Assembly: GCF_025244765.1 (NCBI RefSeq)
Contig: NZ_CP104209.1
Span: 1,116,001-1,180,000 of the forward strand
Source: Empedobacter stercoris
Lineage (GTDB): Bacteria; Bacteroidota; Bacteroidia; Flavobacteriales; Weeksellaceae
Length of the DNA: 64,000 nucleotides
Reading direction: 5' to 3'
A program made the position numbers and the translations under genes. Below are positions 17,269-27,067 of this stretch, piece after piece; the first letter of the stretch is position 1, and every line of letters begins with the position of its first letter. The notes beneath the pieces were generated by a model. The model had not been told where the DNA came from. It worked only from the letters and a program-made list of their open reading frames with translations, and did no database searches.

Positions 17269-17583
17269 TTAATCATCGTAATGTTTATGATGATTTTTCT
17301 TTTTGTAATATTTATTATGCTTTTTTTGTTGACCTGGTGCATAATATTTCGCAGACTTATCTCCATGTATCTTTTTATGTTGTCCAGGTGGTAGATTTCT
17401 ATGGTTATCATACCTTGCATCATATTTGGGATACTTTTTATACTTTTTCTTTTTATGATGTGTATGCTCAATACCATAAATTGTAGTAGAACCATCACAA
17501 GAAGTTAGAAATAAAGCCGCAAGTGCAAAGATTGCAACTAAATTAATTTTCTTTAAAACTGTTAATTTCATCATCACTTTCAT
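17269..17583 (-). CDS. Basic, His/Lys/Tyr-rich small lipoprotein
   Basis: 104-residue protein with a type II signal peptide ending ALFLTSC; start codons at residue 1, 4 or 5 are all possible and the shortest (MKLTVLKK) still leaves a good signal. The mature part is dominated by His, Lys and Tyr (HTHHKKKKYKKYPKY, PPGQHKKIHG repeated as APGQQKKHNKY), with an approximate PGQxKK repeat. No family is recognised; metal or polyanion binding would fit the composition but is speculation. The reading frame is chosen over two overlapping frames because only it has a lipoprotein signal. Confidence 0.65.
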   Translation of the reverse strand: MKVMMKLTVLKKINLVAIFALAALFLTSCDGSTTIYGIEHTHHKKKKYKKYPKYDARYDNHRNLPPGQHKKIHGDKSAKYYAPGQQKKHNKYYKKKNHHKHYDD

Positions 17584-17691
17584 ATATAATGTGAAGAGTA
17601 AGACAAGAACCTTACCAAAAATATAATTTAATAAAATTTAATTAAATTTAATGGAATAGTATTTGAGAATCAATTCATAAACCATTAAAAT

Positions 17692-18000
17692 ATGAAAGAA
17701 AAAATTCAATACCGTTATAAAACGACTAACGAAGCTTTAACGGAGTTAACTGAAAACGGTTTTACAATTGATTATAATATCGAAAAAGGACAATTAAAGC
17801 AGAATCCTGAACATTTTGATATTGTATGTATTTACCGTTACGAAGGAATGTCAGATCCTGATGATGAATCTTCTGTTTATGGAATAATTAATAATCAGAG
17901 TGGTGATAAGGGGGTATACGTTGTAGGAAATTTATCTATGGGTGATGATGTAGATCAATTTATTGTGAATTTAGAAATTAAACGTAGAACAATTAAATAA
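17692..18000 (+). CDS. Small conserved protein, paralogue of 27938-28258
   Basis: 102-residue cytosolic protein with no recognised catalytic domain. It has the core [20 protein letters not shown] followed by GII and a [11 protein letters not shown] block, which is shared with the protein encoded at 27938-28258 in the order YRYEG[13 protein letters not shown] and G-x-KGV-x-V-x-GNL. Such proteins are common in Flavobacteriia and are sometimes annotated, without good reason, as phosphoribosylpyrophosphate synthetase. The two paralogues lie on either side of the ACIII operon. Convergent with actF across a strong terminator. Function unknown. Confidence 0.75.
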   Translation: MKEKIQYRYKTTNEALTELTENGFTIDYNIEKGQLKQNPEHFDIVCIYRYEGMSDPDDESSVYGIINNQSGDKGVYVVGNLSMGDDVDQFIVNLEIKRRTIK

Positions 18001-18020
18001 TAATCATTATTAATAAAATA

Positions 18021-18052
18021 AAAAAGCTCGATACATATGTATCGAGCTTTTT
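18021..18052. terminator. Bidirectional terminator at the end of the act operon
   Basis: A 16-bp perfect palindrome arm (AAAAAGCTCGATACAT and its complement) lies between convergent 17692-18000 (+) and actF (-). Confidence 0.88.
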
Positions 18053-18074
18053 AGATTTTATAACATCTTTCTGA

Positions 18075-19412
18075 TTAGAAAGGATATTCATAAATTTTTG
18101 ATTCGTGGAAATAAGGGTGACCTTTTGCTTCTAAGTTTAATTTAGAAACTGCATTCATTACTACGAATGTAAATAATCCTCCAATTCCAACTAACGATCC
18201 AATTTCCATTAATCCGAAATTGTGGAACGGTCCAACTGCTGCTGGCATAATTTGGTTGTAGAAATCCCAATAGTGTCCAATAATGATTACAAATCCCATC
18301 ACGAAAACGATTTGGTAACGACGTTTCATGCTTGATGAAATTAAAATCAAGAATGGAGCTACTAAGTTGATTACTAACATCCAGTAGTATAATGGATATT
18401 GCGCCATACGTTGTTGGAAGTATTGAGCTTCCTCAGGAATGTTTGCATACCATTGTAACATAAACTGACAGAACCATAAGTAAGACCATAATAATGAGAA
18501 ACCGAACATATATTTTGTTAAATCATGTAAGTGGTTATCATTGAATAATGGTAAAGCATTCTTTCTTTTTAAGTAGATTGAAATAATTGCCATAATAGAA
18601 ACCGCAGAAACTAAGTATGAAACCATTCCGTACCACATAAATAAAGAAGAGAACCAGTGTGGATCTAAAGACATCACGAAATCCCATGCAAAAGCTGCAG
18701 AACAAAGTGCAAAAATCACTAAATAAATAACTGATTTTTTGTACAATTGAGCGTAAACTTTTAAGTCTCCGTTTGTTTCATCTAATTTGCGAGTTGCATT
18801 TTTAATAACTGGTAACATTAAAGATAATACTACCAAGTAAATAATACAACGAACTAACCAGAAGTTAGGACTTAACCAAAGCTGTGCTTTGTTCGCCATA
18901 AAGATGTCATACTTAGCATTGTCTGGATCTATTAAATCAGCATCCATCCAGTGGAATAAATGATTCATGTGAAAATAAGATCCTAATACGATGATTGCTA
19001 AAAGAGCAGAACCTACTGGTAAGAAAGAAGCTACAGCTTCCATTACACGAGATACTACCATCGACCAACCTGCATTTGCTACGAATTGAATACATAAGAA
19101 AAACAATGCTGAAGCTGCGATACCAAAAGCTAAATAAGCAGGTACATAGAAAGCAGCCCAAGGTCTATTTTTCAATAAATTCTCTAAATGGTGCATATGT
19201 GCATCATGATCTGTGTTCATCGATGCAAATGAATCTGAAATATACTCACCAAAAAATTGAGTTGGGTGAGCTTCAATCAAACCGTTAATATATTCAGTTG
19301 AATTAGCAACATCTTGTTGATGTAAGAAAAATCCTATCCCGTAAAGCACAACACCTATCACTGTTAGAATAAGTGATGCATTTTTTAATCTTGGGGAAAA
19401 TGTATATTGCAT
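18075..19412 (-). CDS. actF: Alternative complex III subunit ActF (quinol:cytochrome c oxidoreductase)
   Basis: 445-residue polytopic inner-membrane subunit, last gene of the ACIII operon. About ten TM helices are visible, including NASLILTVIGVVLYGIGFFL at the N-terminus and GFSLLWSYLWFCQFMLQWY, with the conserved YANIPEEA and FHNFGLMEIGSL segments seen in ActF of other Bacteroidota. ACIII oxidises menaquinol and reduces a cytochrome c or the oxidase directly. It starts 18 nt after actE and is followed by a terminator, so no cytochrome oxidase genes follow in this operon. Confidence 0.9.
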   Translation of the reverse strand: MQYTFSPRLKNASLILTVIGVVLYGIGFFLHQQDVANSTEYINGLIEAHPTQFFGEYISDSFASMNTDHDAHMHHLENLLKNRPWAAFYVPAYLAFGIAASALFFLCIQFVANAGWSMVVSRVMEAVASFLPVGSALLAIIVLGSYFHMNHLFHWMDADLIDPDNAKYDIFMANKAQLWLSPNFWLVRCIIYLVVLSLMLPVIKNATRKLDETNGDLKVYAQLYKKSVIYLVIFALCSAAFAWDFVMSLDPHWFSSLFMWYGMVSYLVSAVSIMAIISIYLKRKNALPLFNDNHLHDLTKYMFGFSLLWSYLWFCQFMLQWYANIPEEAQYFQQRMAQYPLYYWMLVINLVAPFLILISSSMKRRYQIVFVMGFVIIIGHYWDFYNQIMPAAVGPFHNFGLMEIGSLVGIGGLFTFVVMNAVSKLNLEAKGHPYFHESKIYEYPF

Positions 19413-19430
19413 AATAATTAACTTATTTTA

Positions 19431-20090
19431 TTATTTATTAGTTGCTGTTTCTTCAGTTGCAGGTGTTGCTTCTGCAGCAGGTGCAGCAGTTGAACCACCT
19501 TTTAAACTCATTACATATTCAGCAACTCTCCAACGGTCTGCAGGAGTCAATTGAGATGCGTAAGAACCCATCGCATTTTTTCCATACATAATTACATGAT
19601 AAACAGAACCTACTGTAATCTCTCTTTCTCCGTAAGTCGGAACTCCAGAATAAGCTTTAGATTTTACGATTGATCCTTGTCCATCACCTGCGTCACCGTG
19701 ACAAACTGCACAGTTTTGACCATATAACACTTTTCCTCTTTCTAAATCCGCAGTTTTGGTTGCAGCATCTAATGGAGAAACAGTTACACTTTTTGATTGA
19801 GCATAACCAGCATTATTGTTTTTGAAAGTCCATGGCAAAATATCACCATCAGTTCTTGCAACAGCACCTTCTACAGATTCTAATGCAGACATATTGTGAT
19901 TTTTATTCATTACAGGAACTTCAGAGTTCTCTTTATCTTCAGGGTAACCGTAAGTTGCCTTTTCATAAGGATCATATGCTGTCGAATAATACATATCCGG
20001 CATATATACGATACTCGCGTCACGTTTTTTATCAGAACAAGAAGTGATAATAATACTTCCTAATCCTATAAGTAATGCTATCTTTTTCAT
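19431..20090 (-). CDS. actE: Alternative complex III subunit ActE, monohaem cytochrome c lipoprotein
   Basis: 219-residue periplasmic cytochrome c anchored by lipid: type II signal ending IIITSC (Cys18), then a region with YMPDMYYSTAYDPYEK typical of ActE, then a class I cytochrome c domain (about 115-195) with the haem-binding CAVCH. The methionine ligand is probably in YGKNAMGSY. An Ala/Pro/Thr-rich tail ends the chain. The ATG overlaps the actD stop by one base. In the ACIII structure known from Flavobacteriia, ActE carries the last haem of the electron wire. Confidence 0.92.
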   Translation of the reverse strand: MKKIALLIGLGSIIITSCSDKKRDASIVYMPDMYYSTAYDPYEKATYGYPEDKENSEVPVMNKNHNMSALESVEGAVARTDGDILPWTFKNNNAGYAQSKSVTVSPLDAATKTADLERGKVLYGQNCAVCHGDAGDGQGSIVKSKAYSGVPTYGEREITVGSVYHVIMYGKNAMGSYASQLTPADRWRVAEYVMSLKGGSTAAPAAEATPATEETATNK

Positions 20091-20659
20091 TATGCTTCTT
20101 GTACTAAATTGTTAACACTTGGTTCTACGACTACATCACCTTTTACTGTTACTTCTTCAGCACCAGTTTCTACAAATACATTTTTGATTTTCTCAACATC
20201 AGCAGTTCTGATTTCGATTAAGAATTTATCATCTGTTGTACGTGGATCTGGGTTTTTAGCTTTCGCACCTGGGTACATTTTGTTACGCGCTAAATATGTT
20301 AATGACATAAAGTGCGCTGCACAGAAAACTGTCAACTCGAACATAATAGGAACGAACGCTGGCATATTTTCTCCCCAAGAGAAAGATGGTTTACCACCGA
20401 TATCTTGAGCCCAATCATGGTTCATAATAAACCATGTCATCAAAGATGCTAATGTTGTTCCAAATGCACCGTAGAAGAAAGCAAGGTCAGAAATACGAGT
20501 TTTCTTTAAACCTAAGGCTTTATCTAAACCGTGTACAGGGAAAGGTGTATATACTTCATCTATCGTAATACCTTGTTTACGTATAGATTTTACTGCTTTT
20601 AATAAATCATCATCGTCTCCGTAAAGACCATAAACGATTTTAGTGTTCGTGATGCTCAT
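20090..20659 (-). CDS. actD: Alternative complex III subunit ActD (DUF3341)
   Basis: 189-residue membrane subunit of ACIII. It has a cytosolic N-terminal ferredoxin-like segment (KIVYGLYGDDDDLLKAVKSI ... VYTPFPVHGLDKALGL), two TM helices (about 60-80 and 97-120), and a C-terminal DUF3341 tail (DDKFLIEIRTADVEKIKNVF). Its start lies 20 nt inside the end of actC in another frame, and its stop overlaps the actE start, so its translation is probably coupled to both. Confidence 0.9.
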   Translation of the reverse strand: MSITNTKIVYGLYGDDDDLLKAVKSIRKQGITIDEVYTPFPVHGLDKALGLKKTRISDLAFFYGAFGTTLASLMTWFIMNHDWAQDIGGKPSFSWGENMPAFVPIMFELTVFCAAHFMSLTYLARNKMYPGAKAKNPDPRTTDDKFLIEIRTADVEKIKNVFVETGAEEVTVKGDVVVEPSVNNLVQEA

Positions 20660-22043
20660 CTTCAGTATGATGTTTTTTATAGCTTTCGCCTGATGATTTC
20701 AAAATAGTTTTTAATTCAGATTGTGAAATAACTGGGAATGTACGTGCGTACAATAAGTATAACACAGAAAAGAATCCCATAGTACCTAAGAAGATACCTA
20801 CGTCTACCCATGAAGGCATAAACATTGTCCAGCTTGATGGTAAATAGTCACGAGATAAGTTGATAACGATAATATCAAAACGCTCGAACCACATACCAAT
20901 GTTAACTACGATAGAGATAACGAATGTCCAGAAGAAGTTTCTTCTAATTGAACGAATCCATAATAACCCTGGTACTAAAACGTTACAAATAATTAACGCC
21001 CAGAATGCCCACCAATAAGGTCCTGTTGCTGCTCCTGGAGAAAAATATGTAAAGTCTTCGTAACGAGATCCTGAATACCAAGCGATCCATAACTCAGTTA
21101 AATAAGCTACTGCAACCATACCACCTGTTACAACGATTACAATATTCATGTACTCGATATGTTTACGTGTGATATAATCTTCATAGTGTAAAACTTTACG
21201 CATTACACTTAATAATGTTTGTACCATCGCGAAACCAGAGAAAATAGCTCCAGCAACGAAATAAGGAGGATATACTGTTGAGTGCCATCCTTTGATTACC
21301 GATGTTGCGAAGTCAAAAGATACAATCGTGTGTACCGAGAATACTAACGGTGTACATAAACCAGCTAATACCAAAGATAACTCTTCGAAACGTTGCCAGT
21401 GTTTTGCTCCACCACCCCATCCGAATGATAAGATTCCGTAGATTTTCTTAGCGAATGGTTTTGTTGCACGGTCACGTATCATAGCGAAGTCAGGAATTAA
21501 TCCCATCAACCAGAAAACTGTTGATACAGAGAAATACGTAGAAATCGCGAATACGTCCCATAACAATGGTGAGTTAAAGTTAGGCCATAATGATCCAAAT
21601 TGGTTAGGAATTGGGAAAACCCAATACATTAACCATGGACGACCCATGTGGATTACAGGGAATAACGCTGCCTGTACAACGGCGAAGATCGTCATGGCTT
21701 CCGCAGAACGGTTAACCGACATTCTCCATTTTTGACGGAATAATAATAAAACGGCTGAGATTAACGTACCAGCGTGACCAATACCTACCCACCATACAAA
21801 GTTGGTGATATCCCATCCCCAGTTAATCGTTCTATTCAATCCCCAAACACCAATACCAGTTCCAACTGTATAAGCAATTGCACCAACACCAAAGATGAAT
21901 GCTACCATTGCAATACCGAAACATAGCCACCACAATTTACTTGCAGGCGTCTCAATTGGACGTGCAATGTCTACTGTGATATCGTGGTAGGTTTTATGTC
22001 CTAAAATAAGGGGCTCTCTTACCTGTGATTCGTAATGTGACAT
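20640..22043 (-). CDS. actC: Alternative complex III subunit ActC (NrfD/PsrC-like quinol-binding membrane protein)
   Basis: 467-residue polytopic subunit of the NrfD/PsrC family that binds menaquinol and is thought to take part in proton movement. About ten TM helices are visible; diagnostic segments include the N-terminal REPLILGHKTYHDIT, NWGWDITNFVWWVGIGHAGT with the conserved His, RSAEAMTIFAVVQAALFPV and HMGRPWLMYWVFPIPNQ. The C-terminus is His-rich (HHTEDEHHEH). It lies 34 nt after actB and overlaps actD by 20 nt. Confidence 0.94.
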   Translation of the reverse strand: MSHYESQVREPLILGHKTYHDITVDIARPIETPASKLWWLCFGIAMVAFIFGVGAIAYTVGTGIGVWGLNRTINWGWDITNFVWWVGIGHAGTLISAVLLLFRQKWRMSVNRSAEAMTIFAVVQAALFPVIHMGRPWLMYWVFPIPNQFGSLWPNFNSPLLWDVFAISTYFSVSTVFWLMGLIPDFAMIRDRATKPFAKKIYGILSFGWGGGAKHWQRFEELSLVLAGLCTPLVFSVHTIVSFDFATSVIKGWHSTVYPPYFVAGAIFSGFAMVQTLLSVMRKVLHYEDYITRKHIEYMNIVIVVTGGMVAVAYLTELWIAWYSGSRYEDFTYFSPGAATGPYWWAFWALIICNVLVPGLLWIRSIRRNFFWTFVISIVVNIGMWFERFDIIVINLSRDYLPSSWTMFMPSWVDVGIFLGTMGFFSVLYLLYARTFPVISQSELKTILKSSGESYKKHHTEDEHHEH

Positions 22044-22077
22044 ATTTGTTTACCTTATTAATTCTTTATTAATTTAA

Positions 22078-25000
22078 TTAAGCTTGTTCTTTTCTGTTTC
22101 TAACTTTTACTTGATAGATAACATTTGGTTTTGTACCAATTTCTTCTAATAAAACGTAAGAACGTTTATCTTTCGATACTTGTCTTACTTCTGATTTATC
22201 ATCATTGATATCTCCAAATTTCATCGCTCCTGTTCCACAAGCAGCAGCACAAGCAGCAGCAGCCATAAACTCTTCGTCTTTAACTACTCTGTTTTCTTTC
22301 TTAGCTTTTAAGATTGCAGCTTGCGTTTGTTGGATACAGAATGAACATTTCTCAATTACACCTCGTGTTCTTACAACAACATCTGGATTAAGTACCATAC
22401 GACCTAAATCATTGTTCATGTGGAAGTCGAATTTATCGTTATTCGCCCAGTTAAACCAGTTGAAACGACGTACTTTATAAGGACAGTTATTCGCACAGTA
22501 ACGAGTACCAACACAACGGTTATAAGCCATCATATTTTGACCTTGACGACCATGAGATGTTGCTCCTACTGGACACACAGTCTCACAAGGAGCGTGGTTA
22601 CAGTGTTGACACATTAATGGTTGGAAAATCACATCTGGATTTTCTGCCTCTGGCTTAATTAATCGTGTATATTGTTGTGGTTCGTTATCTGGATCAGATT
22701 CTAACGCAACTTTCTGAGTTAATTTTCCGTTTGGATCATTGTATGTTACATCAGAGTAGTAACGGTCAATTCTTAACCAGTACATATCTCTTGACATACG
22801 CATTTCCTCTTTACCGACAGTTGGTACGTTGTTTTCTGCTTGACAAGCAATTACACACGCTCCACATCCTGTACAAGCATTCATATCAATTGTTAAATTG
22901 AAGTGAGGTCCTGTTGAACGATCAAAACTTGCCCATAAGTCAACTTCACCTACAGGAGAATCTCCTCTCCAAGTTGGCATTTTAGCAACTGGATTCCATT
23001 CTTGACGGTCTGTATTGATAAAATCAGCTAAAGAAACTTCTCTTGCGATTTCGTAACGACCCATCAATGTTGGTTGTTGCTGCATATTAGCGAACTCATG
23101 TTTATCTGTACGAGAAGATTTTTCAATTTTAACGTTAGAAACTCCAACTGTTCCGTTATATAATGTATAAGCATTAACCCCTACATTATTTGAAACTTTA
23201 CCAGCTTTTGTGCGACCGTAACCGAAAGCTAAACCTACAGTTCCGATAGCTTGACCTGGCTGAATGAATACTGGAACGTTTTCTAAAACAACTCCATTAA
23301 CAGTTAAGTTTACATACTCACCGTCAAATTGCATTCTTCCATTTGTAACGTTGTAGTTATCTTGAATTTTGATTCCTAATTTCTCCGCATCATTTGGATT
23401 AACTGTTAAATAGTTATCCCAAGAGTTACGTGTAATTGGATCTGGTAATTCTTGTAACCAAGGATTATTAGCCTGAGTACCATCTCCTAATCCAGCTTTA
23501 GAATAGAATTGGATTTCCCATTCTGTTGCTTTACCTGCAGCTAATTTAGCAGAAGCAGCAGAAGCAGCAGCTGTGTTAGCAGTAAAAGCCGTAGTTTCAG
23601 CCGCTTCATTATAACCATTGTATAATGCTTTGTTGAAATCTACACCTAATTTTGGTAAAATAGCTGAATCCCAATTTTGTTTTACGTATAAGTAAAATGG
23701 AGATACTTTTTGTCTTGTTGCAGAAACTGCCATCACCATAATTGGATCATTTGGATCTTCTACTTCAGTCACTTCAGTTACTCCTGTCATCCAAGCAATT
23801 AATGAATCTTGGAATTGACGAGAATCAAAAATACGTGGAATTGTTGGTTGTTGTAATGAGTACACACCTGTTATTGGGCTGAAATCATTCCAAGACTCTA
23901 AACCGTGAGTAACTGGAGCGATAACGTCCATTACTGATGCAGTTTCGTCTAATTTTTCAACTAAACCAACTTTAAGTCCAATGTTTTTGAAAGCTGCTTC
24001 AATTTCTTTTGCGTTTTTCGCGTTGTAAATTGGATTCGTTTGGAAGTTTAATAAAACTCCAACTTGCCCAGCTTTAGCGTCTGCAATGAATTGATTGAAT
24101 ACAGTATCGTTAGACTCTTTTAATAATACAGCTTTATCTGAAACTACAGCTGATCCTAAAACTTGGTTAATTGCGAATGCAATAGTATACGCTTCTTTAG
24201 AACCATCAGCCATTACAACTGCTTTAGAACCTTTTTCTTTTAACTCAGCAACAATTGCTTTTGCTTCTTTAGATGAAGCAGCTCCACCTGTTAATCCTTG
24301 ATAAACTTCTGCTAACACTTTTTCAGTATCAGTTGGTTTTAAAGGATAACGTGTATCAGCATTTGCTCCTGTTAAAGATAAAATAGACTCTACTTGGATG
24401 TGACGCATCATGTTTGCTCCTGGTTTACGAGCTACACCATAATCACCTTCCATTCCACCACCATTGTAGTCACCTAAGAAATCTGCGTTGAAAGAAACAA
24501 CTAATTCAGCATTCTTAAGATCATAGAATGGTAATTCTCTTTTTCCGTATACTTCTTGTGCAGCATCTAATGCATTCGAATAAGAAATTGCATCATATAC
24601 TACATGTTGAGTTGTTGGATATTTTGTTGCGAATTCTGCAATCAACTTTTTAGTTGTTGGAGAAGGTAAAGACGGAGTTAAAATAACTACTTTCTTTCCT
24701 CCTACAGATGCTAATGCTTTAGAAACAGTAGCGTCTAAATCTTTCCAAGATGTTGCTTTGAAATTCTCACCACCGTTAATTAAAGGTGATTTTATTTTAT
24801 CAGAATCATATAATGATAATACAGATGCTTGAACACGAGCATTTGTAGAACCAAAATATTTCGCTCCTTTATTTGCATCAATTCTAATTGGACGACCTTC
24901 TCTTGTACGTACTAATACACTCGCATAATCGTATCCATCAAAAACTGTAGATGCATAATATGTAGGCACACCAGGCATAATATTTTCTGGTTTCACTACG

Positions 25001-25239
25001 TAAGGAACAGATTTTACGATTGGAGCTTCACAGGCTGCTAATGTAACAGCAGCTGTACTGAACCCTAAAATCTTCAAAAAGTCACGTCGTGAAGTTTGAC
25101 TATTCTCCATGGCGTTGTCATTCCCTAAGAAATTGTCTACGGGAATTTCTTCTGCAAATTCATTGGTAGTTAACTTTTCATTTAATGTATTGTCAGTTAA
25201 CTCCTCAAAACTTTTCCAGTAATTTTTCTTCGAAGCCAT
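22078..25239 (-). CDS. actB: Alternative complex III subunit ActB (molybdopterin-like and iron-sulfur domains)
   Basis: 1053-residue periplasmic subunit. A twin-arginine signal (Arg51-Arg52 in TSRRDFLKILG) is preceded by an unusually long hydrophilic N-region of 50 residues and ends in LAAC (Cys70), so the mature protein may be lipidated. A molybdopterin-oxidoreductase-like domain (about 80-740) lacks an obvious cofactor role, as known for ACIII. The C-terminal iron-sulfur domain shows NACTGCGACVIACQ, CQHCNHAPCETVCP, CVGTRYCANNCPY and CSFC...CAAACGTGA, enough Cys for four clusters. It starts 22 nt after actA and leads into actC. Confidence 0.95.
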   Translation of the reverse strand: MASKKNYWKSFEELTDNTLNEKLTTNEFAEEIPVDNFLGNDNAMENSQTSRRDFLKILGFSTAAVTLAACEAPIVKSVPYVVKPENIMPGVPTYYASTVFDGYDYASVLVRTREGRPIRIDANKGAKYFGSTNARVQASVLSLYDSDKIKSPLINGGENFKATSWKDLDATVSKALASVGGKKVVILTPSLPSPTTKKLIAEFATKYPTTQHVVYDAISYSNALDAAQEVYGKRELPFYDLKNAELVVSFNADFLGDYNGGGMEGDYGVARKPGANMMRHIQVESILSLTGANADTRYPLKPTDTEKVLAEVYQGLTGGAASSKEAKAIVAELKEKGSKAVVMADGSKEAYTIAFAINQVLGSAVVSDKAVLLKESNDTVFNQFIADAKAGQVGVLLNFQTNPIYNAKNAKEIEAAFKNIGLKVGLVEKLDETASVMDVIAPVTHGLESWNDFSPITGVYSLQQPTIPRIFDSRQFQDSLIAWMTGVTEVTEVEDPNDPIMVMAVSATRQKVSPFYLYVKQNWDSAILPKLGVDFNKALYNGYNEAAETTAFTANTAAASAASAKLAAGKATEWEIQFYSKAGLGDGTQANNPWLQELPDPITRNSWDNYLTVNPNDAEKLGIKIQDNYNVTNGRMQFDGEYVNLTVNGVVLENVPVFIQPGQAIGTVGLAFGYGRTKAGKVSNNVGVNAYTLYNGTVGVSNVKIEKSSRTDKHEFANMQQQPTLMGRYEIAREVSLADFINTDRQEWNPVAKMPTWRGDSPVGEVDLWASFDRSTGPHFNLTIDMNACTGCGACVIACQAENNVPTVGKEEMRMSRDMYWLRIDRYYSDVTYNDPNGKLTQKVALESDPDNEPQQYTRLIKPEAENPDVIFQPLMCQHCNHAPCETVCPVGATSHGRQGQNMMAYNRCVGTRYCANNCPYKVRRFNWFNWANNDKFDFHMNNDLGRMVLNPDVVVRTRGVIEKCSFCIQQTQAAILKAKKENRVVKDEEFMAAAACAAACGTGAMKFGDINDDKSEVRQVSKDKRSYVLLEEIGTKPNVIYQVKVRNRKEQA

Positions 25240-25261
25240 TTATACTCCTCTCTTTTTTATA

Positions 25262-26680
25262 TTAATAATGACATTTACCACACTCTAAACCTCCGATAGC
25301 ATCAACTGTAATCTTAGTTGCGTCACCGTACTGTTTTTTTAACTTTTCGTGTAGTTCTGCGTAATATTCTTTGTTATACTCGTTGTCCATATCTACCTCA
25401 GTAGTTCTGTGACATTCGATACACCATCCCATTGTGAAATCATTCGCCATTTTCACTTCGTTCATCTCATCAACACGTCCGTGACAAGCGAAACAAGTTT
25501 GGTCTCCTGATCCAATGTTCAATTCTTTTGCATTTGGAATTGTCCCATCCTTAATTGCTTTCTTAATCGCTTTTTCTCCAGCTACAACGTGTTGTGCGTG
25601 GCTAAAGAATACGAAATCTGGCATATTGTGGATACGTACCCATTCGATTGGTTTTTGTGGACCATCGTATTTGTTCGTTTCTGGATTCCATCCAATCGCT
25701 TTATACATTTTTTGGATTTCTCCTGTGTAGAAATTTTTAACAGCGTCTTCATCTGCGAATTTACCAGAAGTGATTAATTCTTCTTCGAAGTAATCTCCTT
25801 TGTATTCTTTGATTGTTTTGTGACAGTTCATACATACGTTTGGTGAAGGAATTCCAGACACTTTACCGTATTTCGCTGAACTATGACAATACTGACAATC
25901 AATCCCTTGCACGCCTGCGTGAACTTTATGAGAGAAGTAGATCGGTTGTTCCGGCTCGTAACCTTTGTCAACACCTACACCCATTAATCCCCAATACACA
26001 TTGTACAATGCAAAGAATGCTAATACAGCAATTACTACACCACCAACTTTTTGGTATTTTTGGAAGAAGTCAGCAAAAGAAAAAGCAGCTTGCTCATCTT
26101 TAGAATTTAAATCTTCTGTAGCTGTTGCTTTAACCAATGCATTAACGCGAACTAAAATCCACAATAACAATGCAGCTAAAACTACAAAACCTACAGCGAT
26201 AATCCCTGTACTTGCTCCTCCACCTTGTGCAGCTTCAGCAGCTTTTTTATCAGCAGCCTCCTTCTTTTTCAAAGCTTTAGCTTCCTCAAAAGCTTTCACT
26301 CCTCCATCAGGATCTGCTGTATATGCTAAAATATTATCAATATCACCATCTGATAAGTTAGGGAAAGCTAACATCTCAGTGTTATTGTAATCAGCATAAA
26401 TTTTGTTTGCATACGCATCTCCAGATTCGCGCAAAGCTTTGTTGTCCTTAATCCAAGCGTGTAACCACTCTTTTCCAAGTCCAGCTTGCTCTTGTACGCG
26501 TTTCTCAACATCACGTAATTCCGGCCCAATTAACTCACCATCAATTTGGTGACATGCTGTACAGTTAGCTTCGAATAACTCGTAACCTTTACCTGCATCT
26601 TGGGCATTTGCTAAGGAGAACGTCGATAGTATTATCGCGCAGCTCCATAAACGTATTCTTTTTAGAAATCTTGCCTTCAT
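25262..26680 (-). CDS. actA: Alternative complex III subunit ActA, multihaem cytochrome c with fused N-terminal cytochrome domain
   Basis: 472-residue first gene of the ACIII operon. Signal peptide (to about residue 27), then a monohaem cytochrome c domain with CTACH (Cys40-His44), two TM helices (about 158-180 and 212-235), and a C-terminal domain with five more haem sites: CQYCH, CMNCH, CFACH, CIECH and CGKCH, the last one 2 residues from the C-terminus. That makes six CxxCH motifs against five in the pentahaem ActA core. The Ala/Lys-rich linker KKKEAADKKAAEAA joins the cytochrome domain to TM1. A TATTTTTG box lies 66 nt upstream and no other gene of the operon precedes it. Confidence 0.94.
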   Translation of the reverse strand: MKARFLKRIRLWSCAIILSTFSLANAQDAGKGYELFEANCTACHQIDGELIGPELRDVEKRVQEQAGLGKEWLHAWIKDNKALRESGDAYANKIYADYNNTEMLAFPNLSDGDIDNILAYTADPDGGVKAFEEAKALKKKEAADKKAAEAAQGGGASTGIIAVGFVVLAALLLWILVRVNALVKATATEDLNSKDEQAAFSFADFFQKYQKVGGVVIAVLAFFALYNVYWGLMGVGVDKGYEPEQPIYFSHKVHAGVQGIDCQYCHSSAKYGKVSGIPSPNVCMNCHKTIKEYKGDYFEEELITSGKFADEDAVKNFYTGEIQKMYKAIGWNPETNKYDGPQKPIEWVRIHNMPDFVFFSHAQHVVAGEKAIKKAIKDGTIPNAKELNIGSGDQTCFACHGRVDEMNEVKMANDFTMGWCIECHRTTEVDMDNEYNKEYYAELHEKLKKQYGDATKITVDAIGGLECGKCHY

Positions 26681-26745
26681 TTACTTAAATAATCTCAGTT
26701 CGTTGTTTCTTTTAACTCGTTTTTATTTGAACACTTAACTATCAG

Positions 26746-26753
26746 CAAAAATA
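26746..26753 (-). promoter_or_regulatory. -7 box of the act operon (TATTTTTG)
   Basis: Full TAnnTTTG match on the minus strand, 66 nt before the actA ATG. No TTG -33 box at the usual spacing. Confidence 0.4.
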
Positions 26754-27067
26754 GCTTCAATACTTAATAAAATCATAAAGTTTACATACTGAACTTTGTC
26801 ATTGAGCTTAATTTAAAACGTTTCTAAATTAATTATTGAAAAAATTATGATGAAAATAATCTCTATTTGATTTGAGATTAGAGCTTTTCATTTGATGAAA
26901 AATCTATTTAACATAATTTCTTTAAAATAATTTTAATATTTTTTATTCAAAAAAGACAATAAAAAGAATCTAATCCATCCTTTAAAGTGAAAAAAAGGTT
27001 AATTTGGAATAATATTCGTAGTAAGAAAATAAAAGTCTATAAAATTTAATAACTTAATTGTAAAAAG

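Noticed and set aside
17247-17498. Two other frames over the basic lipoprotein gene
   Set aside because: Only the 17269-17583 minus frame has a lipoprotein signal; the others are shadows of its repetitive codons.
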